NCBI GenBank assembly: GCA_963801045.1
Contig: CAWDDC010000005.1
Location: 62,001-126,000 of the forward strand
Direction of reading: 5' to 3'
DNA: 64,000 nucleotides
From: JACCWP01 sp963801045
GTDB taxonomy: Bacteria; Actinomycetota; Actinomycetes; Propionibacteriales; Nocardioidaceae
This document shows, in pieces, positions 8,141 to 16,777 of the stretch. Position numbers and translations under genes: made by a program. The notes under the pieces are model-generated. The model did no database searches. It saw only the letters and a program-made list of their open reading frames with translations, and was not told the origin of the DNA. Each line of letters opens with the position of its first letter. Within the stretch, counting starts at the first letter, position 1.

Positions 8141-9732
8141 GTGGCATTCGACGTGCGCGCCCCCAAGGGCCGCCGCCGGGTCGTCGCCTGGCTCGCGGTG
8201 GGGCTGCTGGCGGCGTACGCGCTGCTGTGGGTGCTGGTCGGCACCGGCTGGGACCCGTTGCAGCGACCTCGACCACGACGTGGCGCAGCTCGGCGTACGA
8301 CACGGTGCACGGCAACACCGGGTTCATCGGGTTGCTGGAGGCCGTCGACGTCATCGCCTCGCCGTTCACGGTGCGCGTGGTGCTGCTGGTGGTGGCGGTG
8401 TGGGCGCTGTGGCGCCGGCGGCTGGAGGTGGCCGCGTTCCTCATCGCGGCGGTGGCGATCGAGCTGGTGCTGGCGCCGTGGTTCAAGACGCTGGAGGACC
8501 GGGCGCGCCCGTCCTGGTCCGACCCGCTGACCACGATCGACGGCTACTCGTTCCCCTCCGGTCACGCCGCCGGTGCGGGGCTGCTGCTCGCCGCGGCCGT
8601 GCTGCTCACCCACGTGACCGTGCCGCGGCCGCGGCTGCGCTACGCGCTGGACGGGCTGTGGGTGCTGCTCGCGCTGCTGATCGGGCTCGACCGGATCCTG
8701 CTCGGCGTGCACTTCACCAGCGACGTGCTCGCGGGCTGGCTGCTGGGCGCCGGCGTGACGCTCGCCGTCGCGGCGCTGCTGGTCCCGTGGATCGTCGCGG
8801 AGACCGGGCCCGCTCCCACCACCACCGGCGAACGGCCGACCGGGCTGGCGGTGGTGCTCAACCCGAAGAAGGTGAGCGACCTGGCGGGGTTCCGCCACCT
8901 GGTCGAGGCGAGCGCGCTGCGGCACGGCTGGGACAAGCCGCTCTGGTACGAGACGACCCCGGACGACGCCGGGATCGCGATGACCCACGCCGCGCTCGCC
9001 GACGGCGCCGAGGTCGTGGTCGCGGCCGGGGGCGACGGGACCGTACGCGTGGTCTGCTCCGAGCTGGCCCGCACCGGGGTGCCGCTCGGGGTGGTGCCGC
9101 TCGGCACCGGCAACCTGCTGGCGCGCAACCTCGAGATCCCGCTGCGCGCGACCGAGGCGATCGAGGTGGCGCTGTCCGGGCAGGACCGGGCGATCGACGT
9201 GGTCCGGGTCAGCGGCGACGGGCTCGCCGAGTCGTGCTTCACGGTGATGGGCGGGCTCGGCTTCGACGCCGAGATCATGGCGGGGGCGTCGGACGCGCTG
9301 AAGGCCCGGATGGGCTGGCGTGCCTACGTGGTGTCGGCGGTGCGCAACCTGCGCTACCCCGCCCGGCGGGTCGAGGTGTCGGTCGACGACGGTCCGTTCG
9401 AGCGCTACCGGGCCCGCACCGTGGTGGTCGGCAACGTGGGCCTGCTGCAGGCCGGCATCCCGCTGCTGCCCGACGCCCGGTTCGACGACGGGCTGCTCGA
9501 CGTCGTGGTGATCGCACCGCAGCGGCTGTCCGGCTGGCTCCGGGTGGCGGTGCGGGTGCTGCGCCGCGGGCGGCACACCGACGACCGGCTGGCGCGGATG
9601 ACCGGCACCTCGGTGGTGGTCCGCAGCAACCTGCCGCTGGCCCGCCAGCTGGACGGCGACCCGGTGGGCGAGGGCTGCGAGCTCCGCGCCCGGGTGATGG
9701 CCGGCACCCTCCTCGTCCGCGTCCCCCGCTGA
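8141..9732 (+). CDS. PAP2 phosphatase fused to diacylglycerol/lipid kinase (frameshifted)
   Basis: A two-domain membrane enzyme, about 529 residues repaired. The N-terminal part is a PAP2 lipid phosphatase with several transmembrane helices; its motifs appear as KTLEDRARP, YSFPSGHAAGAG and GVHFTSDVLAG. The C-terminal part is a DAGK/sphingosine-kinase-type catalytic domain with VVAAGGDGTVR and PLGTGNLLARNL. Together they could dephosphorylate and phosphorylate related lipids (phosphatidate, prenyl or glycolipid phosphates); the balance of the two reactions is unknown. GTG 8141 follows AAGGAG by 5 bases. Extra bases near 8261 and 8292, only 30 apart, disturb the segment DPLSDLDHDVAQLAYDTVHG. 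Confidence 0.87.
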
Positions 9733-9743
9733 CGCACGGCTGC

Positions 9744-9829
9744 GGTTTCCCAAGGTCACCTGGGAAACCGAAGGTTCTCCCGTGTTGTGACACGGGGGAA
9801 GCTGAGTTTCCCAAGTGACCTTGGGAAAC
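9744..9829. repeat. Triple nested palindrome between convergent genes
   Basis: Three adjacent hairpins fill the gap. The first has arms GGTTTCCCA/TGGGAAACC (9744-9769). The central one is CCCGTGT-TGTG-ACACGGG (9779-9796). The third is GTTTCCCAAG-TGAC-CTTGGGAAAC (9806-9829). The first and third are also reverse complements of each other except at one base, so they can pair across the middle hairpin. The position between two converging stop codons suggests a bidirectional terminator. A related TTTTCCCAAGG palindrome lies at 36448. Confidence 0.8.
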
Positions 9830-9839
9830 CCGAACCACC

Positions 9840-10253
9840 TCAGCCCCGGTGGGCGAGGGTGACGGCCTCGGTCTCCTCGGGCGAGAGCTGCTGGCCGCTG
9901 GACCAGGCGGCGATGTTCTTGGCGTACGTACGGGTCTCGGCGCGGCCGTGGATGGCGGTGAGCACCACGCCGTCGCCCTCGTCGTCGAGCAGGGCCAGCG
10001 ACCAGGACAGGTGCCCGCCCATGTCGCCGAACGCGTCGTAGCGCACGACCGCCAGGTGCCGCAGCGCCCGGCCGACGTCGGCCCGGACGTCACCGATCGT
10101 CTGGGCCATCGCCTCGAGGTCGGGAGGCACGGCCCGGCGGGCCCGGCGCCGGCTGGTCGCCGCCTGGCGGCGCAGCGCGAGCACGCCGACGGCCAGCGCG
10201 GCGAGGGCGACGACCAGGGCGACGGCGGCCACGGCGACGGACAGGCTGGTCAC
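9840..10253 (-). CDS. DUF4446 family protein
   Basis: 137 residues: one N-terminal transmembrane helix (VAVAAVALVVALAALAVGVLA), a short coiled stretch, then the DUF4446 core with VRYDAFGDMGGHLSWSLALLDDEGDG and TYAKNIAAW. The conserved core is the recognisable signature of this widespread Gram-positive family, whose biochemical role is unknown. It starts 10 bases after pheA on the same strand and is probably co-transcribed with it. The frame is intact. Confidence 0.85.
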   Translation of the reverse strand: MTSLSVAVAAVALVVALAALAVGVLALRRQAATSRRRARRAVPPDLEAMAQTIGDVRADVGRALRHLAVVRYDAFGDMGGHLSWSLALLDDEGDGVVLTAIHGRAETRTYAKNIAAWSSGQQLSPEETEAVTLAHRG

Positions 10254-10263
10254 GCGCCCGACA

Positions 10264-11223
10264 CTAGGCCGAAGCCGCGCCCCCTCGGCGCAGCCGCGCC
10301 AGCCAGCCGGCGGCGTCGACGAAGTCCTCGTCGCGGGTGCCGGCCTGCAGCTCCGGCGCCGTGCCGTCCAGCCGCGGGTACGAGCCGAGGAACCGTACCT
10401 CCGCGCACACCCGGCGCAGGCCCATCAGCGCCTCGCCCACCCGCGCGTCGTCCAGGTGCCCCTCGCAGTCGATGGAGAAGCAGTAGCGCCCCAGCGCACG
10501 CCCGGTCGGCCGGGACTCGATCCGGGTCAGGTTGACGCCGCGCATCGTGAACTGGTCGAGCACCTCCATCAGCGCGCCCGCGTGGTCGTCGCGGATGAAC
10601 GCGACCAGCGAGGTCTTGTCCGCCCCCGTCCGCGCCGTGCTCGGGCCCGGCCGCGCGACCAGCACGAACCGGGTGACCGCGTCGGGGTTGGCGCCCACGC
10701 TGTCGGCGAGCACCGCGAGCCGGTAGCGGTCGGCGGCGATCGGTGCCGCGATCGCCGCGTCGTAGCGGGGCTCGCTCCCGTCGTGGCCGGCCACGTCGGC
10801 CGCCGCCTGCGCGGTCGAGCCCACCGTCACCACCTCGGCGTCCGGCAGGTGCCGCGCCAGCCAGCCGCGGCTCTGGGCGGCGGCGTGCGGGTGGGTGGCG
10901 ACGGTGCGCACGGAGTAGAGGTCGCGGCCGGGGCGGGCGAGCAGCGCCAGCCGTACGGGCACCGTCATCTCGCGGGTGATCATCAGCGGCTCGCCGGTGG
11001 CCAGCTCGTCCAGCGTGACGGTGACCGAGCCCTCGACCGAGTTCTCGAACGGGACCACCGCGCCGTCGGTCTCGCCCGACCGGACGGCGTCCAGGGCGAG
11101 CGCCACGCTGGCGTAGGGCTCGGCCCGCGCGCTCACCGCAGCAGGCAGCGACCGCAGGGCCTGCTCGGTGAACGTCCCGGCCGGCCCCAGGTAGGCGTAT
11201 CGCGCAGGCGGCACTCCGGGCAC
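10264..11223 (-). CDS. pheA: Prephenate dehydratase
   Basis: Converts prephenate to phenylpyruvate in phenylalanine synthesis. Residues about 8-185 form the catalytic PDT domain (YLGPAGTFTEQAL, VPFENSVEGSV) and about 205-290 an ACT domain (KTSLVAFIRDDHAGALMEVL, NLTRIESRPTG) expected to bind phenylalanine for feedback inhibition. 319 residues, normal length, intact. It is a monofunctional enzyme without chorismate mutase, as in other actinobacteria. GTG 11223 faces arcA with only 33 bases between the start codons. DUF4446 follows. Confidence 0.96.
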   Translation of the reverse strand: MPGVPPARYAYLGPAGTFTEQALRSLPAAVSARAEPYASVALALDAVRSGETDGAVVPFENSVEGSVTVTLDELATGEPLMITREMTVPVRLALLARPGRDLYSVRTVATHPHAAAQSRGWLARHLPDAEVVTVGSTAQAAADVAGHDGSEPRYDAAIAAPIAADRYRLAVLADSVGANPDAVTRFVLVARPGPSTARTGADKTSLVAFIRDDHAGALMEVLDQFTMRGVNLTRIESRPTGRALGRYCFSIDCEGHLDDARVGEALMGLRRVCAEVRFLGSYPRLDGTAPELQAGTRDEDFVDAAGWLARLRRGGAASA

Positions 11224-11256
11224 CCGGCCAGCCTAGGGTCGATACGCTCCGCGGTC

Positions 11257-12508
11257 ATGGGCAACCCCAGCACCGCGGCCTCGTCGAGCGGCGCCAGCAG
11301 CGAGGTCGGCACCCTGCGCACGGTGCTGCTGCACCGGCCGGGCAACGAGCTGCGCCGGCTCACGCCCCGCAACAACGACTCGCTGCTGTTCGACGACATC
11401 CCGTGGGTCGACCGGGCCCAGGTCGAGCACGACGCGTTCGCCGAGGCGCTGCGCGCCCGCGGCGTCGAGGTGCTCTACCTCGTCGAGCTGCTCGCCGAGA
11501 CGCTGGCCGACCCGGTGGCCCGCGCGGAGGCGGTCGGCGGCGCCACCGACGGGCTGCGGCTCGGCGACGCGCTGCGCCGCTACCTCGCCGACCTGATGCA
11601 CGACCAGCCCCCGGACGAGCTCGCGATCACGCTGACCGCCGGCATCCGCAACGACGAGGTACGCCTCGACCACTCGCTGGTCACCAGCCTGCTGGCCCAC
11701 GACGACTTCCTCATCGACCCGCTGCCGAACCTGCTGTTCACCCGCGACTCGTCGGTGTGGCTGCCCGACCGGGTCGCGGTCACCAGCCTGGCGATGCCGG
11801 CCCGCGAGCGCGAGACGCACCTGACCGAGCTGATCTACGCCCACCACCCCCGCTTCGCGGGGGTGCCGCGGATGCACGGCTGGGCGATGGAGCGGGTCGA
11901 GGGCGGTGACGTGCTGCTGCTCGGGCCGGGCGTGATCGCGGTCGGCGTCGGCGAGCGCACCACGCCGGCGGGCGCCGAGCGCTTCGCCCGGCAGGTGCTG
12001 GCGGCGGGGATCGCGCACACCGTGCTGGCGGTGCCGATCGCCCAGCAGCGGGCGACCATGCACCTCGACACCGTCGTCACGATGGTCGACGTCGACAAGG
12101 TCGTGGTCTACCCCAACATCGCCGACTCGCTGCGGGCGTACGCCGTGACCGCCGCCGAGCCGGAAGGCACCGACCCGGCCGGCGACGTCCGGCTCCAGGT
12201 GGCGGCGGCCGCGCCCGTTCCTGGAGGCCGCGGCCGACGCGCTCGGTCTCGACCGGGTGCACCGCATCGACACCGGGCTCGACCCGGTGACCGCGGAGCG
12301 CGAGCAGTGGGACGACGGCAACAACACCCTCGCGCTGGCGCCGCGGCTGGCGGTGGCCTACGAGCGGAACACCGAGACCAACGCCCGGCTCGGCGACGCC
12401 GGGATCGAGGTGATCGCGATCGCGGGCTCCGAGCTGGGATCGGGTCGTGGCGGACCGCGCTGCATGTCGTGCCCGGTGCTGCGCGAGGCGCCGCCGGCGC
12501 CCGGCTGA
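11257..12508 (+). CDS. arcA: Arginine deiminase (frameshifted)
   Basis: Hydrolyses arginine to citrulline and ammonia, the first step of the ADI pathway. Guanidino-group deiminase fold with FTRDSSVW, EGGDVLLLG and the catalytic cysteine in GGPRCMSCPV near the C-terminus. About 416 residues after removing one extra C near 12217 (GCGCCCGTTCCTG), normal for the family. ATG 11257 lies about 17 bases after TAGGGT, so the leader would be very short. No arcB, arcC or arginine/ornithine antiporter gene is adjacent, so it may serve arginine catabolism or acid defence alone. Confidence 0.94.
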
Positions 12509-12701
12509 GTCCTGGCCTGACGACGGGCATGGAAGAGCCCGGCCGTCGCTGACGGGGGAAACAACGACGACCGGGCAGACAGTCAAACATAGGTGCTGAC
12601 TCGTCAGTCAGGCAAGCCGATCACACCGGGATCATCCGAACGGCGCCAGGATCCGTCGTAGAGTGACCGCCCGACAACGGAATGCGTTGTTCGACAGGCG
12701 T
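12509..12701. other. Convergent intergenic region with weak hairpins
   Basis: 193 bases between the arcA and DUF5926 stops. I see three imperfect dyads: CGACGGGC against GCCCGGCCGTCG (12521-12550), CTGAC/GTCAG around 12597, and ACAACG-GAATG-CGTTGT near 12675-12690. The first could end arcA and the last DUF5926. No open reading frame with a ribosome site is visible. Confidence 0.4.
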
Positions 12702-13682
12702 TCAGCGGATGGTGAGCTGCCGGTGGGCCAGCCCGCTGCGGGCCGAACGCTCCGCCGCGGACAGCGGTTCGTCGCTCGCCATCGCCGCCGTCAGCCGCTC
12801 GCCCAGCGCCGCGAACGGCGCGTCCAGGTCGTCGGCGCCGGTGCCGTCGGGCAGCTCCCAGACCGGGGCCAGCAGGCCGTGCGCGCGGAACATCCCGATC
12901 AGCCGGGCGTCGGCCGAGGCGGCGTCGTCACCGGCGGCGTGCAGCCGGGCGAACGCGTCCAGGACGGCGGCCTCGTCGTGCGGCAGCACCCAGCGGACGA
13001 ACTCGCGGTCGCCCATCCGGGTCCAGTAGCAGGCGTCGACCGACTCCAGCCGTACCGACGGCGCCGCGGCGTCGTTGGCGGCCTGCAGCGCGGCGGCCAG
13101 GCTGCCGTCGGGATCCTCCACGTCGGCGAGCCAGAAGCCGAAGTCCTCGTGCACCGTCACCGGGAACTCGCTGCCCTCGGCCACCAGGTCCTGCAGCCGG
13201 GCGCCCGGGGGCGGCGGGTCGACCAGGTTGACCTGGGTGCCGGGCTCGGCCTCGAGGGCCAGCTCGAGCGCGTGCGCGAGGTCGCGGCTGACGTCGCCGT
13301 GGTTGTGGTGCACCTGGAGCCCGAGCCACACCGCGCCGTCCGACCGCACCAGCGCGGGCACCGCACCCGGCAGCAGCGTGCAGACGGTCACCTCGCGGTC
13401 GCCGGCCGCGCCGTCGGCCACCCCGTCGGCCAGGGTGAGCGGGGCGGTGGCGGCCGGCACGACCTCGCGCATCGCCACCCAGTCGCACTCGCCCGGCAGG
13501 CCCTCGAACGTGCGGGCGACGTACGGCGCGGGCGCGCCGCCCGGACGTCCGTGACAGGCCTTGTAGCGGCGACCGGACCCGCACGGGCACGGCTGCCGGG
13601 GCCCGACCTCGGCGCCGGCAGCGCCGGCAGGGGCGGCGGCAGCGGTGGCGGCGTGCTGGCGGTTGCGGGACTTCTTGCCCAC
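12702..13682 (-). CDS. DUF5926 family protein with SEC-C zinc motif
   Basis: 326 residues. A basic N-terminus carries the SEC-C metal-binding motif RQPCPCGSGRRYKACHG (about residues 27-43), which in SecA and other proteins binds zinc and contacts ribosomes or proteins. The remainder is an acidic alpha/beta domain (GECDWVAMREVVP, QVHHNHGDVSRDLAHALEL) typical of the actinobacterial DUF5926 family, of unknown function. GTG 13682 is used because GAGGAG lies 8 bases upstream; an in-frame upstream start lacks this. Intact. Confidence 0.85.
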   Translation of the reverse strand: MGKKSRNRQHAATAAAAPAGAAGAEVGPRQPCPCGSGRRYKACHGRPGGAPAPYVARTFEGLPGECDWVAMREVVPAATAPLTLADGVADGAAGDREVTVCTLLPGAVPALVRSDGAVWLGLQVHHNHGDVSRDLAHALELALEAEPGTQVNLVDPPPPGARLQDLVAEGSEFPVTVHEDFGFWLADVEDPDGSLAAALQAANDAAAPSVRLESVDACYWTRMGDREFVRWVLPHDEAAVLDAFARLHAAGDDAASADARLIGMFRAHGLLAPVWELPDGTGADDLDAPFAALGERLTAAMASDEPLSAAERSARSGLAHRQLTIR

Positions 13683-13725
13683 CGGGGCTCCTCTCGACGG
13701 GCCGGACAGCACCGGACCGACGACC

Positions 13726-14139
13726 CTAGACCAGGTCGAACACGGCGGTGACGGTCGTCCCCGACTCGTCCCGCTCGAAGTCCCAGGAGTCGGCCAGCGC
13801 GGCGACGATGGACAGGCCGCGCCCGCCCACCGACTCGTGCACGTGGGTCCGTTCGGCGACCGGCTCGCGGCGCCCGCCGTCGCTCACCCGCAGCCACAGC
13901 CGCTGCGGCTCCAGCGCGTACTCCACGCCCACCTGGCCGTCCGGGCCGGGCTTGGCGTGCCGCACGGCGTTGGTCACCAGCTCGCTCAGCACGACCAGCG
14001 CGTCGTCGATCACGCTCTGGCGTACGGCGGACGCGCGCAGCTCACGCGCCAGCTCGATGCGCGCGGTACGGGCCGCGCCCCGCGAGAAGGGCACGGCGAG
14101 CAGGCGGAACTGGTCCTGCGCCATCACCACCCCCTCCAT
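13726..14139 (-). CDS. RsbW-like ATP-binding regulatory kinase
   Basis: 137-residue single-domain GHKL ATPase of the anti-sigma-factor (HATPase_c_2) type. The N-box is LSELVTNAVRHA, the G1 box is RVSDGG, and the lid is VGGRGLSIVAAL. Such proteins phosphorylate anti-anti-sigma factors or bind sigma factors. No sigma factor or STAS partner is adjacent, so its target is elsewhere. ATG 14139 follows AGGAGT; ATG 14124 (MAQDQFRLL) is a possible later start. Confidence 0.85.
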   Translation of the reverse strand: MEGVVMAQDQFRLLAVPFSRGAARTARIELARELRASAVRQSVIDDALVVLSELVTNAVRHAKPGPDGQVGVEYALEPQRLWLRVSDGGRREPVAERTHVHESVGGRGLSIVAALADSWDFERDESGTTVTAVFDLV

Positions 14140-14223
14140 CGGGACTCCTCACGCACGACATCTCCCCCACGGGGGATACCCGCTCCCGTGGGGGCCGGAA
14201 ACGTGGACGACGTCGCGATTGGG

Positions 14224-15059
14224 TCACACCCGCTGCTGAAGCATCTCGACACTTCGCGCCGGGCGGTCGGTGATCACCGCCTCCACGCCGAGGTCGACGC
14301 ACAGCTGCAGGTCGTCGGGCTCGTTGACCACCCAGACGTGCACGGCGTGGCCCGCCGCGTGCAGCTTGCGTACGTAGTGGGGGTGGGCGCGGACGATGTC
14401 CATCGACGGGCCGGCGATCCGGCTGCCGCGCGGCAGGCTGCCGTCGCGGTAGCGCAGCGGCACCCGGTCCATCAAGAAGACCGTGGGGACGCCGCGGTGC
14501 CCGCTCCCGGACCCGGCGCAACGACATCCACGCGAAGCTCATCACCCGGGCCGTGGCCTGGGCGCCGGCCGGCGGGCGGTCCCACCCGAACCGGGTCAGC
14601 AGCTCGACCAGCCGGCGCTCGACCAGGCCGGCGAACCGGGTGGGGTGCTTGGTCTCGATCGCCAGCTGTACCGGTCGGCCCCAGTCGTGGATCAGCGCGC
14701 AGAGCCGCTCGAGGGTGAGCACCACGCCGGGCTCGCTCGCCGTCGTCGCTCCCGTCGTCGGCCTCGTCGTCGAGGTCGCGCCACGGGTTCTTCCACCCCT
14801 CGAAGTCCATCGTCTGCAGCTGCTGGAGCTGCAGCGTCGAGACGACGCCCCGCCCGTTGCTGGTGCGGTCGATGCGCCGGTCGTGCACGCAGACCAGGTG
14901 TCCGTCGGCGGTGAGCCGGACGTCGCACTCCAGGGCGTCGGCGCCGTCGACGAGCGCCTGCCGGTAGGCGTTGAGGGTGTGCTCGGCGCGCTCGTCGCTC
15001 GCGCCGCGATGGGCGACGACCTGGGGACGGCTCCGCAGCTCCGGCTGCGCAGAGTTCAC
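14224..15059 (-). CDS. Glycerophosphodiester phosphodiesterase (frameshifted)
   Basis: Hydrolyses glycerophosphodiesters to glycerol 3-phosphate and an alcohol. Repaired length is 277 residues. The catalytic start PQVVAHRGASDERAEHTLNA and DALECDVRLTADGHLVCVHD carry the His-Arg, Glu-Asp and His catalytic residues; LAIETKHPTRF and HVWVVNEPDDLQLCVDLGV complete the TIM-barrel pattern. No signal peptide is seen, so it is cytoplasmic. GTG 15059 follows GGAGG. Extra bases near 14735 and 14505 split the gene into three frames. Divergent from the rhodanese gene. Confidence 0.9.
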
Positions 15060-15154
15060 GACGCCTCCAGCGCGTCGATGCGACTTCCTGCGGTGCAGGG
15101 TAGCCGAGGCCTCCGGCGTGCTCGGCTGCTCCGCGCCGGTGTCAGGATGAACGC

Positions 15155-15496
15155 ATGGCAAATGCCCAGGTTCCCGACACGACGGTCGAGGCGCTGCCCG
15201 ACCCGCTGCCCGCCGAGGTGGCCGTGCTCGACGTCCGCGAGCCCGACGAGTGGGCGGCAGGGCACGTGCCCGGTGCGGTGCACATCCCGCTGTCCCAGCT
15301 GCCCGGACGCGGCGACCTCGTCCCCGCCGGGCAGGTGCTGGTGGTGTGCCGGTCGGGCTCCCGCTCGGCCCGGGCGACGGCGTACCTCAACCAGCAGGGC
15401 GCCGACGCGACCAACCTCCGTGACGGCATGCGGGAGTGGGCGCGGGCCGGCCGGCCGATGGTCAGCGAGACCGGCGGCGACGCGCACGTGCTCTGA
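15155..15496 (+). CDS. Single-domain rhodanese-like protein
   Basis: 113 residues, cytoplasmic. It has the rhodanese fold signatures VLDVREPDEWAAGHVPGAVHIPL and the active-site loop VVCRSGSRSARA, where Cys would carry the persulphide; the loop is that of a GlpE-type sulphurtransferase. ATG 15155 is the first start; the reading ends GGDAHVL, and no frameshift is seen. No sulphur-metabolism genes are adjacent, so its donor and acceptor are unknown. Confidence 0.92.
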   Translation: MANAQVPDTTVEALPDPLPAEVAVLDVREPDEWAAGHVPGAVHIPLSQLPGRGDLVPAGQVLVVCRSGSRSARATAYLNQQGADATNLRDGMREWARAGRPMVSETGGDAHVL

Positions 15497-15519
15497 GCCG
15501 GCTGCGCCGGCCCGCTGCC

Positions 15520-15984
15520 TCAGAACATGTGCAGCACCTGCGCGACGCCGAGCGCCACGGCGGCGAACCGGATGAACCGCCCGATCGAGCCCCACACCAG
15601 GAACCGGGCCAGCGACATCTGCAGCTGACCGGCCACCAGGCTGACGACGGCGAACGGCGGGATGCCGACGATCGCCGAGAACGAGCACCACCAGGTCGCT
15701 GACGTACGGGCCGGCGCTCCGTGGCCTCGGTCAGCCGGGTGACGTACTTCTCGACGTCGTACTTGGCCATCCGCTTCTGCAGCCAGGCCCACTGCATCGA
15801 CTGCCGGCCCAGCTCGAAGATCACGATCTTGCCGAGCATCTGGCCGAACGTCGCGGCGAGCGCGAGTGCCCACCAGGGCTGGCTGGACTCGGCGACCGCC
15901 CCGCCGATGTAGGCCTCGATCGGGATCACCGGGATCCAGGCCGACGCCAGGGCGACGCCGAACGTCGCCAGCAGGATCGATCAT
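15520..15984 (-). CDS. VTT/DedA-like small membrane protein (frameshifted)
   Basis: About 153 residues after repair. Helices visible include ILLATFGVALASAWIPVIPIEAY, WWALALAATFGQMLGKIVIFELG and VGIPPFAVVSLVAGQ; the glycine/proline pattern resembles the SNARE-associated (VTT, YqaA-like) family of lipid scramblase-like proteins. Extra bases near 15978, 15712 and 15675 break it. ATG 15984 sits 8 bases after the stop of the CDP-alcohol phosphatidyltransferase gene, so the two membrane-lipid genes form an operon, consistent with a role in lipid handling. Confidence 0.65.
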   Translation of the reverse strand: MIDPAGDVRRRPGVGLDPGDPDRGLHRRGGRRVQPALVGTRARRDVRPDARQDRDLRAGPAVDAVGLAAEADGQVRRREVRHPADRGHGAPARTSATWWCSFSAIVGIPPFAVVSLVAGQLQMSLARFLVWGSIGRFIRFAAVALGVAQVLHMF

Positions 15985-15991
15985 CGGCAGG

Positions 15992-16636
15992 TCAACGCGT
16001 CGGCGGGGCCGCGAGCGGGGCGGCGACGGTGCCCGGCACCGGGATGCCGAGCCGCACCAGGCGCACCAGGGACACCAGCTTGAGCGCCATCAGCGCGAGC
16101 GCGATCGCGGTGCAGAGCCAGACGTTCTCGGTGACCAGCAGCACCACGGCGAAGATGGACGAGTTCAGCGCCTTGGCGGTCTTGGACCAGTTCCACCGCC
16201 AGATCGTCCGGTCGACCAGGTAGAAGTAGTTCGGGCTCAGCAGTGGCCACGCCACGAACGCGAGCGACAGCACCATGTCGGCGACCGCGAACTCGAGCAG
16301 GTAGACCGCCACCGGCAGCGCCAGCCCCGGCAGGTGCCAGGCGACCCCGACGTAGAACGCCAGCGCGCAGGCCCGGTCGCAGACCACGTCGAGCACCCCG
16401 CCGAAGCGGGTCTCCTGGTCGCGCCAGCGGGCGTAGGCGCCGTCGAGGACGTCGCCGACCCAGTACGTGCCGAGGGAGGCGACCAGCAACCACAGCGCCG
16501 CGTCGTCGGTGTCGGCCTGCGTGGCGAGGAACGCGAGCACCGTCGCCCCGAGGGTGCGCACGATGGTGATGACGGTGGCGCCGGTGAGCGTGCGGGCGTC
16601 GGGCGCGTACGCCCAGCCGTGCTCGCGCTCCGCCAC
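15992..16636 (-). CDS. CDP-alcohol phosphatidyltransferase family protein
   Basis: Integral membrane enzyme of 214 residues that would transfer a phosphatidyl or related phospho-group from a CDP-activated donor to an alcohol. The family motif D-G-x2-A-R-x8-G-x3-D-x3-D is complete: DVLDGAYARWRD followed by FGGVLDVVCDRACA. About six helices follow. GTG 16636 gives MAEREHGWAYAPDART; longer in-frame starts run into the intergenic palindrome. The alcohol substrate cannot be told from sequence. Linked to a VTT-like gene. Confidence 0.88.
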   Translation of the reverse strand: MAEREHGWAYAPDARTLTGATVITIVRTLGATVLAFLATQADTDDAALWLLVASLGTYWVGDVLDGAYARWRDQETRFGGVLDVVCDRACALAFYVGVAWHLPGLALPVAVYLLEFAVADMVLSLAFVAWPLLSPNYFYLVDRTIWRWNWSKTAKALNSSIFAVVLLVTENVWLCTAIALALMALKLVSLVRLVRLGIPVPGTVAAPLAAPPTR

Positions 16637-16686
16637 GCGGTCGAGCCTAACCGCGCACCCCCTTCGTCCCGCCCCCCCTCCACCCG

Positions 16687-16734
16687 AACGATCCGACGCC
16701 ACGATCGCCCCGGCGATCACCCGGTCGGATCGTT
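16687..16734. terminator. Two-tier inverted repeat downstream of the Fpg/Nei gene
   Basis: Outer arms AACGATCCGAC (16687-16697) and GTCGGATCGTT (16724-16734) are perfect complements. Inside them GATCGCC-CC-GGCGATC (16703-16718) forms a second hairpin. The element lies after the Fpg/Nei stop and before the next minus-strand start, so terminator is the simplest reading; a regulator site for the phosphatidyltransferase gene is possible. Confidence 0.6.
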
Positions 16735-16777
16735 ACGCGGGCGAGGGGCGGCCCGCCCGTCGCGAGGGGGCGGGGCG

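Noticed and set aside
7723..9759. A 678-residue minus-strand ORF opposite the PAP2/kinase gene
   Set aside because: Composition is Arg/His/Gln-rich shadow coding of a GC-rich gene; the plus strand carries clear catalytic motifs.
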